From Epinephelus fuscoguttatus (Eukaryota > Chordata > Actinopteri > Perciformes > Serranidae): a stretch of DNA of 64,000 nucleotides. The stretch lies in the NCBI RefSeq assembly GCF_011397635.1, contig NC_064773.1:23972449-24036448 (forward strand), in the 5' to 3' direction. Numbering within the stretch: position 1 is the stretch's first letter; each line of letters starts with the position of its first letter. This document shows positions 10,656-25,600 of this stretch, piece by piece. The notes below the pieces were generated by a model that searched no databases, had not been told where the DNA came from, and was given only the letters and a program-made list of their open reading frames with translations. The position numbers and the translations under genes were made by a program.

Positions 10656-13600
10656 CTGTCGAAACAAAGGATTGCATTCAGGCTTCTGGTATTTGAAAAT
10701 GCACATCCTATGTCATCACAATTGTGATAATTTTACCTTTTTGATTTTTAGAGATACAGCCTCCATTTCCTTTCTGTTTCCTCCTCTGATACACTAAAAT
10801 AGGGGACAGGAAGAAACCCATGAGGAAATAGGCCAACATATTGGCAAATTCTGTGGCTGGTTTTCATTCAAATGAGTTGTGTAATTTGCATTACCCAAAA
10901 CATCCATGATACTAGTGAATTTATCTTACTGGAAACCATCCATTCACACAGGAAGTCTTGCTTAAAGTCCTTATCTATCCTATTGCAAAATGCCTCAACC
11001 AACCAAACAACTAATGCTGCACTTTGCAAACACTTTCGTAAGACACAGTTGCACAAGTTCAAAGGATGTCACCAAGATATTTACTGTAACAAATGGAAAC
11101 ATAATCACCTTGTTTACAGGCATTATATGGACAGACTATTTTTGACATACGTGTGACTATATTTAACTGTTGCAAAATTAGAACACTGTTAATTGTGGTT
11201 TCATTCCCTGAGGCAAAGCCTGCAGCAATGACTCCCTAAACAAGAGCATACAGACTTATCAGGATTACGCGACATAGTGTGTGAGAGTGAAGGGTGGACA
11301 CTGGAAGTGAGCCTGAGTCAATTTCAGTACAAGTGGTTACACAGCAGTGTGTCAACATAGAAGACAACACTGCAGGCCTGAGCTTGTAATTTTTTCAACC
11401 TACCGGTTAACAGTACATGCAGCACCAGAGTGATAATTATGACGCCAGAGAGGCAAACACCAGCTGGTACAACAACCCAGGTCAAGTCCAAAGAGGCTCG
11501 GGTGGAGATGACAGGTCTGACAGCCACTGATTGATCTGTGAACAAAAATGTGTTTGAAAGAATAGTTTGGGATTTCTGTTTATGTGCTTCTTGCCAACAG
11601 TTAGAAGAGAAGATGGATTCAATACCACTCTTGTAGCTATTTAATATGTATGGATATATATTGGCGACAAAACATTTGAGAGAGCACAAAACAAATTTGA
11701 GCACTACTCAGTCTGCAAGTCAACATTTCAGATTTCAGAACTTTTGTCGTCGGAATACTTTCACAAATATGAAACTGGAGCCAGACGTTAGCCTACTTTG
11801 ACAAAGTGGTTCCCAACTGGTCCAGCCACGGGGTCCAGATTTCTCTTTAGTCATTAGTTCAAGGTCAATACAGTGTAATATATTCAGAGACTTACTTGCG
11901 TTTGGCTATGTTGCTGAGCTAGTTTGCTGTCTCTGTCAAGTAGCTGTCCGTAATTCGCTCACTCTAAAGTAGGAAATGGCACTTCAAAACAAAAACTATA
12001 TGCCAGAAATTCAATGTACTTCAAAATAAAGGGTTTTTTACAAACTTGACATGTTTGTGAGACACTTGCGGTCCATTCAGAATGGACCCGCGACCCACCA
12101 GTTGGAAACCATCGCTTTAGCATGGTGTGTGGAAAGGGCAAAACAGTCTTTGTATGTATAAAACAAATCAGACATGTGTAATAAAGTGAGCTTTCATGGT
12201 GCTGGTAGGTGGATTCCTTTGTTTGTTTTTAAAACAGACTGAGCCAACCTAGCTGTTTTCCTGTCTCCAGCCTTTATGCTAGGCTATGCTAACTGGCTAC
12301 TGCCTCGAGCTTTGTATTGAAAAGACAAACATTTAAGGCTAAGCTCACATTGCAGGGCTCAAAGCTAAATTCCAGTTATTTTCCAGCATGTAATCTTTTT
12401 GCCGAGACTGTTCACCTCCCTGTCTGAGACCTGACATCAGTGTAAGCAGATCTCTGTCCTCACAGTCAAACAAAAACGTCACACACATGTGGTCTGGAAC
12501 ATCAACAAAAAACAGCACATTCAACATTTGATGGAAAAATGAATGACGCAGTGGTGCATGTTTCATCTCCCAAATCATCACCACAGGAGGAGGATTTGAT
12601 GACATTATTCTGTTTAATAATTAGCCAGTACTATATGGTGAGTGATCTGCTCCTGAATACATGGTGTATGGGGAAAACACACGACTGCTGACATGACACA
12701 GCGGTTACATGGCCAGTGATCAAATATGTGCCGGGCACACTGCTTTGAAACATTGGATCTGTCTCACAAGAGAGCCAAAAAATCAGATTTTGGCCATATT
12801 CGCTTGTAATTTAAATGTAGCTAAAGTGATATTGATCCTCTCATCTAATATCCAGCAAGTAAGCAATGAAACAACTGCATCTTCCAATTTTGTAAACTAT
12901 TCCCGCAAGACAATGACTTCTGAGGATAACAAAACAATTCTCTGTGTTTGTCAGACTTTTGAAGGATGATACAAGCAGTATGCCCCCAACAGTTTGTCAG
13001 TGTTTTGAGTTCTCAATTACAGGGAAAGAAATTGAAGCTCAAATGCATAAAAGATGATCTCTGCTCTCCGCAGTGTCCTCGTGTTTATACATAAAGGTTC
13101 CATCCATCACTGCACGCAAATTAAAGTGGAGTAGACGATGCTGCTTACAGAGAATCCTTTTATTTTTCAAGAATGATGCCAAGAAACCACTTAGGGCAAA
13201 CTTCAAAGGTATGTACATTTGTGATTAGCCTATTAGAGATTGCGTGACAGTAAACACAGGTTGTATAACTGCTTCAAACCACGTTCAGTGGTAGAAACCA
13301 TTTGCACTTCAAACTCATGTGGTACATCAGGTTGTGAATATTTAAAGAAAAGAAAGGTAGAGCAAGGGTCGGGATAGGTCACACAGGATGAGACCAAAAA
13401 AAGGACAGAAGAGAAGGATGGAATCATCTCTAGGTTTAGTTGAACTATACTTACTGCATTGCTCAAGACAGTGAATGACTGTGGCAGCGAACTTCACATC
13501 GAGCCTCTTCACCTGTCCAAAAACATGTATTCAGTCATCGTCTAAATGAGAGGGAGCATGCCGTTTACTTCAAAGGGTCCATTAACTACACAAACATACC

Positions 13601-16600
13601 TGAAGACATGAGTTGCATAGTTCCCCTGCGAGGCTTAAACCAACGGATTTATGTTTCTCCTGAGAAAGGCAAAAGAGACAAACAACAAAACCCTTAAGAG
13701 ATTAACTGTGCAGTTGTTATGGAGGTTGTCATGGTTTCTGTTTTGCTTTTATCGTCTCTTCTGTGTGCTATCGGCATCACCGCTGTTCCATAGAATTTTA
13801 AGATAGTGATGACTGATTGATGAAACATTACAGTTTAACGCCAGAGTGCAAACACACACATAAATAAGCAGCTTTCCACAACTGTTGTTTTGCACATTTT
13901 ATATCTAATGTTGGCTGATACCCTTTGATTGATGGTGTAATTAGGTTCAATTGCTTTGTTGCTTACAAATGATGGTTTGACGCTTCAGCACCTCAGAGAA
14001 AACTTGCTGCTTCCAGGCAATAAAAAGGAAATTCATAGTGGAGGAGTTATCAGATTCACCAGAAGCTGCCAAAGCATGTTAGGACTTCTTAGTAAGGCCA
14101 ATGCAGATGCTTTCATACAGCACGCAATGGGTCATCGAAAGGTTTGACAAGTATGAAAATATGGTAAATCATGTGTTCTATGTGATACTTACCACATGCA
14201 CGGTGTGTGTTTCGGTGATCTTGCACACAGTAGACTCTTCGGACTTTACACAAAGCTCCACGGAAAACACTCCAGTGGTTCGTGACAACAAATTCACGCC
14301 TTCCTGACCTTGCTGTCTCGTCACAGTCACCTCCCACGCTGGAAGCACAGAAATGATTATAATTGCTGATTGTAAAACCACATGACATCTTATCTTTGAT
14401 CCTAATCATAATGTGACTGTCTGGTAGATGGATTGCCACAGACATGCCGATGTGATAAAAAGTGGTACCTTGGAATCTGGAATCAGCAAAGGGGCACCTG
14501 GTCCAGGACTGAGAGCCTGCAGTGAACTGACGGAGATAATACAGTTATATTTTGTACTGCTCTTCATCCAGTGGTTATATATTCATTATAAGCTCATAAA
14601 CATAATCCCTTAGCTCTAAGAAAGCAATGTAAATGTGTGAATTTGATTCAGAGAGCCCATTAAAGAGTTCCAGGGTACTGTGAAACCACTGCTGTAAATC
14701 AGTGGACAATGTATAGAGAAACTGCGATACTTCTGCTACCAGTTAACTCTCACCACTGAACTGACCTAGAACGGATGAGGGTCTTTCCTTTCTTACCGTA
14801 GTTACCATAAAAGCGTGGTATGTGGAGTGTCCTTATACAGAGTAACTCATGGGTGACGTTTCTCTGTAGCTAACCAGGCCGATGCAGAAGTTAGGGTTGC
14901 CCTGATTCCCTTGTCAACAAGCCTATGAGATTTTTTCATTGGATTTTGGATTTTTGCCAACAATAAGCTCTATGGCAAACAAACATTTATGATACTTAGA
15001 TGCTTTGTTCATTAAGAAAATCTTCACAAATGAACACCACTGACATGATTTCTGAAGTATAAATGCAATCGCCAGATGTCAAAAGCTAACATTGGGCTAC
15101 ATACAGAGAAACACTATGGTCGCATGAATTAGCATCGCCACCAAAACAAAGCTGTAAAGCCATGTTCGGCGTTATGTCGTTCTGTAGTCTCACAGAGCCA
15201 CTTGTTAGCATCTGCCTTTACACAGAAGCTTTTACATTCACAAGTGAAATATTTACTGATCTGAAATTCCCTTAAGCTTGTGTTTACCACAGACCTTATT
15301 CCAGGCATCTATCCAAAAACCCATTCAAAGAACCCATTGACCATGACACAAGGGAAGTGGGAGTGCTAAAATAATAACTCATGTCTAAGTTTTTAGACTA
15401 ATTCCTGGACCAGTCTACTGACAGCTGCGTCAGAGACTCCTTGGCTCTGATTACGTATTTCCATTCACATGCATTAAGGCCATCAGAAATGCTCCAAAGC
15501 AATAGAGTAGACATAATAAAATTACTTTTCTCAAGTTTCCAACTGTAAAAGTTACCAACTTTAAACACACTATATCCTACCACACCAACATAAAATCGTT
15601 CCTGTGAACTGTTTGCCATAAATCAGTGCACAAAAATAAAAAAACTACAGATAACAATAGCATTAGCACTTCTGCTTCACGGTTAGGTTACCAGTTAACT
15701 CTCACTGCTGAACTGACCTAGAAAAGATGAGGGTTTGAACACAGTCGAGGTAATAAAGGTAATAAAATCCACCTCACAGCACGTCACCTCTAAAGCTTCA
15801 AAACAGAAAAGACTCAAGGAAGTTCTTGTGTTCAGTCAAGAAATGTTCTGGCACCAAAACCCCTATAAAAGAGCAACATGCTGTTTGTACACTTTGGTTT
15901 TTGTAGGTAGGTGGATTTTGTTACCCTCGACTGGGGCCAGGCTGGCTGTTTACCTGGTTCCAGTTTGCGCAGAGCTATGCTAATCAGTTGCTAGATGCAG
16001 CTTTATATTTGAAGTACAAGTATGTATCATTCTTTTTATCTAACTCTGGACAAGAAAGCAAGTAAGTTTATTTCCCAACAAGACAAACTTCCTTAAGGCC
16101 CAGGCACACCAAACCGACACCTCACCACAAAGACTACAGCCAGTAGCCAACTAGCATTGTTCAGGCCTCCTTTCCTCACTACCATTTCTCGTCTCATTCA
16201 CTGAGCTGAACTGCCAATCAGAGTTATTTCTGATAGGCTCTGCCAGCTCCGACGCCAATTACACATGTTGGATTGGCCGAAAAACAATCAGGGCAACAGA
16301 AGCTCACCAACAGGTCGACATTGACCTACAGCCAACCAGTGATCTGGCATGTCAGAGTGCTTACAGATTTAGGGGAATTCAGTGCGGATTGCGACCAGCT
16401 GGAACTTCTCCCAGTTAGAATTCCTTCAGTTCCTTCCTTTAGTTAGTTCAGCTAACTACGGTGGCTGACATGAAAATGCAATCAGCCTTGTCAAGATTCA
16501 GTATTTGGTTTGTTCGGTTTAGGCTACTGTAGAAACGTGGCAGTGCAACATGGCTATCTATGTAGACAAGGATCCACTTCCCATGTAGATGTGAACGGCT

Positions 16601-19600
16601 CATTCTAAGCTAACGAAAATACAGTAAATCCTTTTTTCGGATTACATTCCATTTCTGTCAATATGTCCTCCTAAACCCTACACACTGGGCCTTTAAACAC
16701 AGAGCTAGGTTAGCTGGATTGACAATAAGCTCTACTATGCAAGCCAAAACAAATGTATAATTGCTACAGCTGGTGGAAAGGGCATCTTACTGTAATCAGA
16801 CACGAGTACAGCATGGTAAAAGAGCGTGGTACTGTTCCTAAAGTAATATGATTTATGTCAGTCCTATTGTTTCTCTACAGTGAAACTGAGGGGGTAGAAG
16901 TGATCATTACCTTCATGCACAGTTGAGGGTGTGGATCCACTTTTGTGAATGTTATCTGAAAAGTAGAGATTGATGAAATAGTTAGAAACGAATCTGCAGT
17001 CTTCATACACAGAGCAGGGTTGTGACTCCGTAAGTGGATACTGTAGGTATTGGTTTAGATCAGATGAACTAAACGCTACCAACTTTTTGTTTCTGCTCAG
17101 ACTTCGTTTTTTAGGTCAGCTGGCTCAGATTTCAGATGGGAGACTCTTTGCACAGCTGGCTATTTTCATATTTTCATAAAACACCTTCTCAATTGACATG
17201 GCGTTAGGTTTTATCAAATGACGATCTCTGATCAAAAGTAAAATCTCAGTTTTGTTTAAGGACTCACAGGAGGTGTGCAGGCTCTCGCTTCATTCTTGCA
17301 ACAGCACTGTTTGCAGGAAGTGTTTGGATAAGGTTTATGTGGGTCTGACTCAGCATTTATATGAGATTAAAGGAGAAGTCTCAATAAACTTAGTCTCACT
17401 TTAAATGGTTTTTAAGGAAACAGTTTTCAGATGACTGACCAAGTGTAATATTAATCAGTTTATTTTAGTGATAATATTTAATAATTCTTTATTATCACTG
17501 AAAAAAACAAACAGCTGCTGTCGTCATAACTTCTCCCTATAAAGTATAAAGTGTGCTCAGTCATCGAGGAAGACGTCAGCAGAATGATTTTGTACTTTGC
17601 TCATTGCGCGTCAGAGACTTGTACCTTTTCTCTGCTGATGTTCTGTGAGGAGTGAGGCAGATCCACACAGACACCGTCCTCTCTTTTCTGACACAACACA
17701 ACCACAGCAGTCACTGGGCAGGTGGGCTCCCATGATAGCGTCTCCTCCAGCGGGTCAAAGTTAATTCCAAACCACAGCTCCTTGAGACCTGCAGGCAGGA
17801 GAGGTGATATGATATCAGTTCTGCGGTACAACAGCACACACTTAGTTTACTACGGAATTTTTCATGACTAATATCAATCAATTGACTCACGGTCTCTGAA
17901 GGGACAGGCCTGGACTCTGGGGGCATCCATCACAGCGGACCACCCCTGTAAGGAATTTATTAGCAGAGAGTCAATCCCTTTTTCTGGAAGTGATTACTAA
18001 AAGAAACCAATTGGAAATGCTAAAAGAAGTGTTGGCTGAAACTTTACCTCGATGCAGAGGCAGGGCAAAGGTCGGGAGTATGGGAGGGTGATGCGCTTTA
18101 TGGGTTCCTCCTTCTTTATCTGGAAGGTAAACCAAGCTTTACAACATGCATCCATCTTTATTTGGCATGTATGCGAGTATGGGTTTGTGTCTGACGGGTC
18201 ATGGGGATTCCTGAGTCACATGATAGATTAGCCACATATTTTCTCCGGCAGAAGCTGATTAAAGATAGCTGTGAGAGTTTCCAGGAGGTTTCCACTGAGC
18301 ATCTCAGCCAAACCAGTCATCAGTATCAATCATACATCAGAGAACAGCATTGTGCTGCATTTCCACTGCATGGTACGACACAGCTCTACTCAATCTGACC
18401 TGCTCTTTTTTGGTTTTCCATTAGCAAAAGTTGTGGATTGTACCTCGTACTTTTTTTGATACCATCTCAGTTGAGGTTTCAAGCGAGCTGAGCAGACACT
18501 AGAAGGTGAAGTTAAAAGACTGCACGACTGGTCAGAAAGAATCGTCCCTTGCGCACCACAGGACATCCTGCACATATCCGCCATTGTTAAATAACCAAGC
18601 TGCTGTCAGTAGCAACTGCACTTTTTTAATCATTTCACCGTACACTTCGTTGTACAACTGACTGATGAAAGGAATCGGCAAGTTGAAGATGATGCCATGG
18701 GAGTTTCAGAATGCGTCACTATGGCGATCATCTTAGAATCTCGCCTACACCCAAGGGGTAATATCGGCAGCGGAAAACGAAATAAAGAAGTCTAGTGATT
18801 GGCAGACTGATTCTTGAGTTGATACATGTAAATGTATTAAACCTTCTCTTGAAACTTTTCTCCGTGACACTCTGTTACAGTACATGCTCGTCCAACAACC
18901 ACTGCTGCCCAGTCTGTCGTTCTTTGAGGGACAAGTAGCAGACATCCTGTTACATTGCCTCTGCAGCGTTGTACTGCATTCATGTATCAGAACAATCTCA
19001 ATCATATTTCATGGATCATCTGATGTGTTTCCTTTGCTCTTTATTGCTCTTTATGTTACAAGATAAAGCTAATGAACAATCTGAAATCCGAAGAATGACC
19101 CTCCAATGAGCACAAGAATGCACCACTGGCCTTGGCTGGAAGAGGTCTTGACTCAAGTCCAATTTAATCGGTTCCTTCTCGTTCATTCAGTGCCATTGCT
19201 TCAATATGTTTCAACATTTTAGGGACATTCCACAGGCTGACCCGGTACATACCAGACAGTAAAAAGAGTTGTTCAAAAAGATTTCTTTGTCCATTTTCGC
19301 CCATAACCAAAAAGGACCTGGTACCATTAGTAAGTCAAATTGGGTCAATCCAACCATGCAGTGGAAATGACGCATTAATCACACTGACATTTGTTCTCTC
19401 AAAAATCTGCAGACAATTACAGTTAGTTAGTCCGTGAGTGAGTAGATTTAAATTTTACAAAAACAACTTTACTGACCCACTCACTGTTTAGCAAGAGAGA
19501 GGTGATACATGACAAAAGGCACTCTGACACCAAAAAATCACTTGTAGCGAGGGTCACTGTGTTTATGTTTGGAAATGAAGATAATGACATCATAAAAATT

Positions 19601-22600
19601 CATATTCAATATTTTCCAACACATAAATTCATTCAGATTCTTAGTTTCCAATACATAGACAGACTAACCAGTGTATTGGCCCCTGTGCCAATGCAGATGA
19701 AATCCTTATGGCACAGACGAAGGTGGTAGTCGTGATCTTCCAGCATGTCTGACACACTGACACTCAGCTCCTTCCTCTCTGGGTCTACATCATATGATAG
19801 CCTGCCAGCTGAACAAGACAGAAGCCAAAGTTAGAGAGAGATTTTATCTTGGTCATGAGTTATTCCAAATAGAATAGGACAGAGTGTTGGAACTGCCTAA
19901 GGGGATGTGAGATAAATCTGAGGGGGTCATACCATGAAGAAAAATCTGTAACAAAATTAGGTTTATCTCTCTGGCGTCTCTCCAATCTATGTTTTTCTTG
20001 TTTTACTTCTTCAAGCTCCTTAACTGTATTCAAATGAAATAATCTCAGAGGAGAAAGTTACTCTTTGATGAAATTGCTTCAGGCTAACTGACAACCTACA
20101 AAAGGATGTGACTATTTATCTTTATTTAAAGGGCTAAAAAGGCAAATATGTTGGAAAACACTGGTTTATAATACTGTACTGTATGTTATATGTAATGGTT
20201 CACTGTCTAATTTGATGAAGAAAAAAGATATACTTACTGATGCACTCTGGGACATGTTTTCGCAAATCTTCACTGACGCAGTCTGTGGAGTAACAATTTA
20301 AACTAATTAGCCATGGGGGAAATATTTGAGAGGCATAATTATGCAAATATGCACGTCTTCTCACTTGGAGCGTCATAGGTGCCCGTCCAGGTTACGCCGC
20401 AGTAGCTGGGCACAGTTTTCACTGTCACGTGCACACGTTGGCGCGGAGAAATGTCAGTGCAATCATTCTCAACTTCCACCTAAAGGAACAGGGCACAAAC
20501 TGTCACAGTTCAGAAACGTCACTGTGGAAACTGATGCACGTGTTCAGATAAATATCAACCAACAAAAAGTGGATTATGTAATTCAGGAACTTTCAGTGAC
20601 AAATAAGCAACTGTTATAGTCCGGGTTTTGAGATTTTAGATCTTAAATATGTTTATAGAGTCATGCCTGATCTGTCGTCTGATGTTTTTTCAACCCAACT
20701 GCCAGAAAAAATGTTTCAATTTTATGTTGTGACAAGGCTGTGGTTGGGTTTTGGCAAAAAACAACTCGACTGTAGCTAAGAAAAGATCATGTTTTGGCTT
20801 AAAATACCTGGTTGTTGTCACCACAACCACCGCTGGACATGTGCCAACATTGTCTCAAAAATACCCGGATCTTGTCACAACAATCACTGTTGGAAATGTG
20901 CCTACATGTCATTAAAAAACACAGCTCATGTCTCCAACAGTGCCTAGGTTTCATAGGGATTGCCCATTGGAGCCCCATTAGTCCAAAACGGTCTTATTGG
21001 ACCGATAGCCCATTTCGACTTTTTTTCCCCAAAAAGCCCACTACTCTAAAGTCCTGTTTCTCCGGAAATACAAATGTTTGCATTGCATGTTTCTGTGAAC
21101 CACGGATATGTTACATTTGTCCACAACGCTGTGGCACAAAAACCACTTGGTTGTGGTTCGGAAAAGACTGTGTTTTCACCAGAAAAGCAGGTATGAGTTA
21201 GTGAAAAAAATCTGGCTTTGGTGGCTCAAACGCCGCTGGGAGACACTGCGAAGGGTCAGTAAAAAACACCCAGCATCTGTGGCTCAAACACCACTGGAAA
21301 ATTCCGTTGGGAAACACAGGGCTTTGGAATTTTGGCCAAAAATAAAGTACATCATTTTAGAAACGTTGAAATGATACATATGAAATGTACAAATGTTGCT
21401 ATTCTGTGGTTTGTAGGAATGTACAATGCCAACATTTTCTTTTGGTGACTGGGCTGCATTTTTTTTTGTCTTCATCATCTTCAAGGATTTGAGAAATTAT
21501 AACAAATTTCTAGCATTTCAAGAATCTGCTGTTTTGGCAATGTCATCTCCTCCCTTAACTCCTATTTCTCAAATGGATTTGTTTGCTTCCAACAATGGTG
21601 AGTCATGAAAACTTACTTGGACAGAAATGTCACTCTTGCATCACACAAATTATAACAATATGTCTGAAAAATGTCAAATGATGTCTGTGGTGTTGTTAAC
21701 AGTACCTGCAGTCCAGACATTCTTTCTCTTGATGCTTTTGTGAAGCTGATAATTCTGCAGTTGGCCATCATCCCTGCAGTGAGGGTGCAGATGGACACAC
21801 CATGGATGGACTCTGGAGACAAAAATATGTCAGAGTCACCATTGTCAAACAGTAACAGTAACTGGTAACAAGCCAGTTAACCATTCACAAACCTTTCATG
21901 CATTTCAGAACAAGTCAACATTTAGGTGTCAATCAGGAGGAAAAGAATGCATCATGTTGTATTGGCTGAGTGAAATAAGACTTAATCAGGATCAAGGAGA
22001 TTTCCCTGCTCCAGCCCAGGCAATTAGGAAATCCACAGGAGCTATGAAAGTGTGCTGGAGTGTACATTCGTCTATCAGCATGATACTAATGACCCACACC
22101 TTATCAGATCAAGTCTGTGTGCAGAATAAGGAACATAAAATGTCAATTGACATACCCATGATGCAAAAGCAGAAGTTTTACAATGGAAAGTGGTTATAAA
22201 AAAAGACTTCCTTCATTGTTAACCTGCACTTTCACCAACCATAACTAGTCCCAGTTTGGCTTGACTACGCCCAAAGAGTAGCATTTGAAACTTCCTCATT
22301 TAGACAAAGTACAACAATTTAAGCCACAACTTCTGTCGGCGTAAAGGTCAGTTCTAGAGAATACACAGTAACCCTGGAAAATAAAGACTGTGTGGACAGT
22401 GTGCAGTCACTGATAGCTAAAGTAATACATAAACGCTGTGTAGATAAGTATAGTGGCCCCATTCCTGATCAGAACCTTATTCCTACAGCAGTCACCGGCA
22501 TTGCTGCATGTGTGAGGAATTGATGTAAGATGTTTGGTACCATGCCATTGTTCCAATTCCCCAACAGTTTTCAGTGAAATGACACATTTGTCTAACAATT

Positions 22601-25600
22601 TGTTATTCCAAAAACAAAAGCCCATTGCTCCAAATGTCCGTCAGTTCCAAAAATACACACTCTCTCATTGCTCCTAGTGTATCTCACCCTCTTTTCCCCA
22701 GTTGATCAAACCTCAGACCTCAGACCTCAAATCCGACGAACAACCACCCATGACGAAATGTGAGTAGCCTGTTCTTCTTAGGGGACTAAGTGCTCACTAC
22801 CATGACAATATCACTGTTGCATAGAGCGCTACATTAATAACTACCAGGAAAGAAGGATTGTTAGATTATATATCCAACCATGAGGTCCAACAGCCTAGCT
22901 TTTTCAATATCTTTTTCTTACTATAGCAAAGGCATGACCTGCCCTTAGTCTGGTTGGCTTAACCTGATATTCTTACCCTTATCCTAACAAATCTCATTCC
23001 TCATGCCTGAACCTAACCAGCCCAACCAACAAACTAGCCAAGTGGAGGCATAGTAGGGCATGCCATGCCTTTTCACAAATTGTCTTTCAGTCCACAGGTA
23101 CATTTTTTGAACCATTGTGGTTTCGGAATAATCAGCTGCTGGAGTAATGGGTAGCCCCTAGATGCTTGTGGATGAAAAAAATTAAACTTTTAGGCACGTC
23201 GATGAAGATTTTCAGTCATCCAGGTCATGGTAATCATAAGTGCTATATCGTAGGCAATTGGACTTGGTTGCGTTTCTTGAAGATGTTTCGCCGCTCATCC
23301 AAGAAGCTTCTTCAGTTCTAAATGACTGGTATGGAATAGCAGGCTTCAAACTCTGTGTGGGTGTGAACCATTACAGAGTCGTTGGGGTCACATGAGCTCT
23401 GAGTTTCGGAGCCGTGAAGGTCACAATGTGAGTCATTGACCAATCTGGCCATCATGTGTTAGGGACCAGATGTGAATAGGTGTGAAGTCGTCTGGGGAGG
23501 GATCCCAAGACTGCATTGTAGGTGGGTGATAAGTGGCGTCGTAGTCCACCTCCTCTGTATGGAGGTGGACTACGACACTAGAACTGAAGAAGTTTCTTGG
23601 ATGAGAGGCGAAACATCTTCAAGAAACCCAAGCAAGTCCAGTTGCCTATGATACAGCACTTATGATTAACTTTTAGGCACTTTTAACGTCTTTAATTTAC
23701 TTTTATGCTGATGGCATATGGATAGTAAACGGACTAGCACTTGTATAGCACCTTTCTAGTCTTCCTCCCAATGGTCCAAAAACTGTCCCATTGGGATTTT
23801 GGAATAATGAGCTGTCAGAAAAATGGGCAGCCCCTTAATGTTTCTGGGTGAAACTAAATTCAACTTTTAGGCACCTTAAACATCTTTTAACTTACTTTTA
23901 AGCTGATGACATATGGATGGTGAATGGACTTGCACATGTATACCACCTTTCTAGTCTTCCTACCACAGAGCCATATCACCCGTTTACATACTGGACACCA
24001 AGGCTACCGTACAAGGTGCTACCTGCAACTCAGTTAATCCATCATACATAATCACGCAACAATTGCAAACCCCAGTTGTTGCAATTGTGGTTCTAGTGTT
24101 TGGCAAAGGATACTTGGGGGACTAGGACTGGAGCCGGGGATTGTTACTGCCAATCTTCTGCTAAGTAGACGCCCCCCCCCCCCCCCCCTCCCGTCCCCGC
24201 CCCAACCTCTAAGCCACAGCCGCCCACATTTTGGTTGTTGTACTGCTTCATCAAAGGTGCCTAAACACAACTCAAATTCCACTGAACACTGGTTTAATAA
24301 GCAGCCAGTCTTTGGGGTATTCACTGATCATCAACAGCTAACTTAGGAAAACCCAGGTGATCTCTGGCTCACGTTGACAAGCCAGCTAAGAAGACACAAT
24401 ATTTAAATCAAACAGCTTTGGAGTTAAGGGGTGCAGGTCAGTGACCAGTTGAGCCACTTTTTCCAAACAGACAAATGTAGTTGGATCTAGTTTATATTTT
24501 AAAGTAATACTGTGTCGTTGGTGCCAAAATCAAGTTCCAGTGACTTGATACATTTCCTGCGAAACATGTTATTAATTAAGTGATATCTCTATGAGTCATT
24601 CCAAAAACTACTACCTAATATGGTAACTGTTCATCAGAGTTTCCCATCCTGTGGATGACCAGTTCAAAATGGTCACTAGATGGGCAGCTCAGAGGCAACT
24701 GAGCAGGGCTGCCAACTCTCACGCACTTACCATAAGATTCACACAAGTGACACTTTCTACACACTCGCAAGCCACTGTCTTTCTTTTGCAGTTTCCCATG
24801 CAAGTTCTTACTTACAACAGCATGGCATGAAAAGATGACACGGACAACTCATGGACATAGCAGCACAGTGCAACAGCAGCACCACAAAAAATACTGCAGT
24901 TAAAGTGAGCCGCAAAAACCCAGTCAAGCCAGCCGCCTCTTGGATTTTGATGCACGTCTATTCATGATGTTATGGTACTTAAAGTGATCAAAAGCATGTG
25001 TTTTAGCCACAATTTCTGGCAAAAACAACATTATAGTACATATCATATATTGAAGAAAGGTCACCAAAAAAATCCTAATTTAATAGTTTCCCATGTTCCT
25101 GATAGTGACCATATAGTGTTTTAAGGAGTTTCATTGCGCATTAGGCTGTTCCAGAGGAAACATCAGCTCAAATATTATTGTAACTCACAGACTTTAATTA
25201 AATTAATAAATGTTTTCCTTCAAAGGTTTGTTGATTGTTTTCATTGCAATCCAGTTCAGGATGACCCTGACTATGAACATCAAAAATCTAAACTCATTTT
25301 ACCAAACTGAAAAGTTGGCAGCCCTGTTGAATGACATTTTTAATAAGAGAGATTTAGTTAATGTGTGCATTTACAGTCGTCACATTTACATACCAGTAAG
25401 CTGTACTGCGGTTTTGATTCTGAGATGCAGCGAGCACTTCTGCCTCCCCTCACAGCTCATGACGGTGGAGAGGCTGATGTTATGGAACACGGAGGAGGGT
25501 TTGAGACCTTTGGCGGGGCTCCGACACGGAAGAGAAAACCAATCTGCAAGGGACAGGCCCAAAAAAAAGTGACACATTATTCAGGGAACATACTCCAGAG

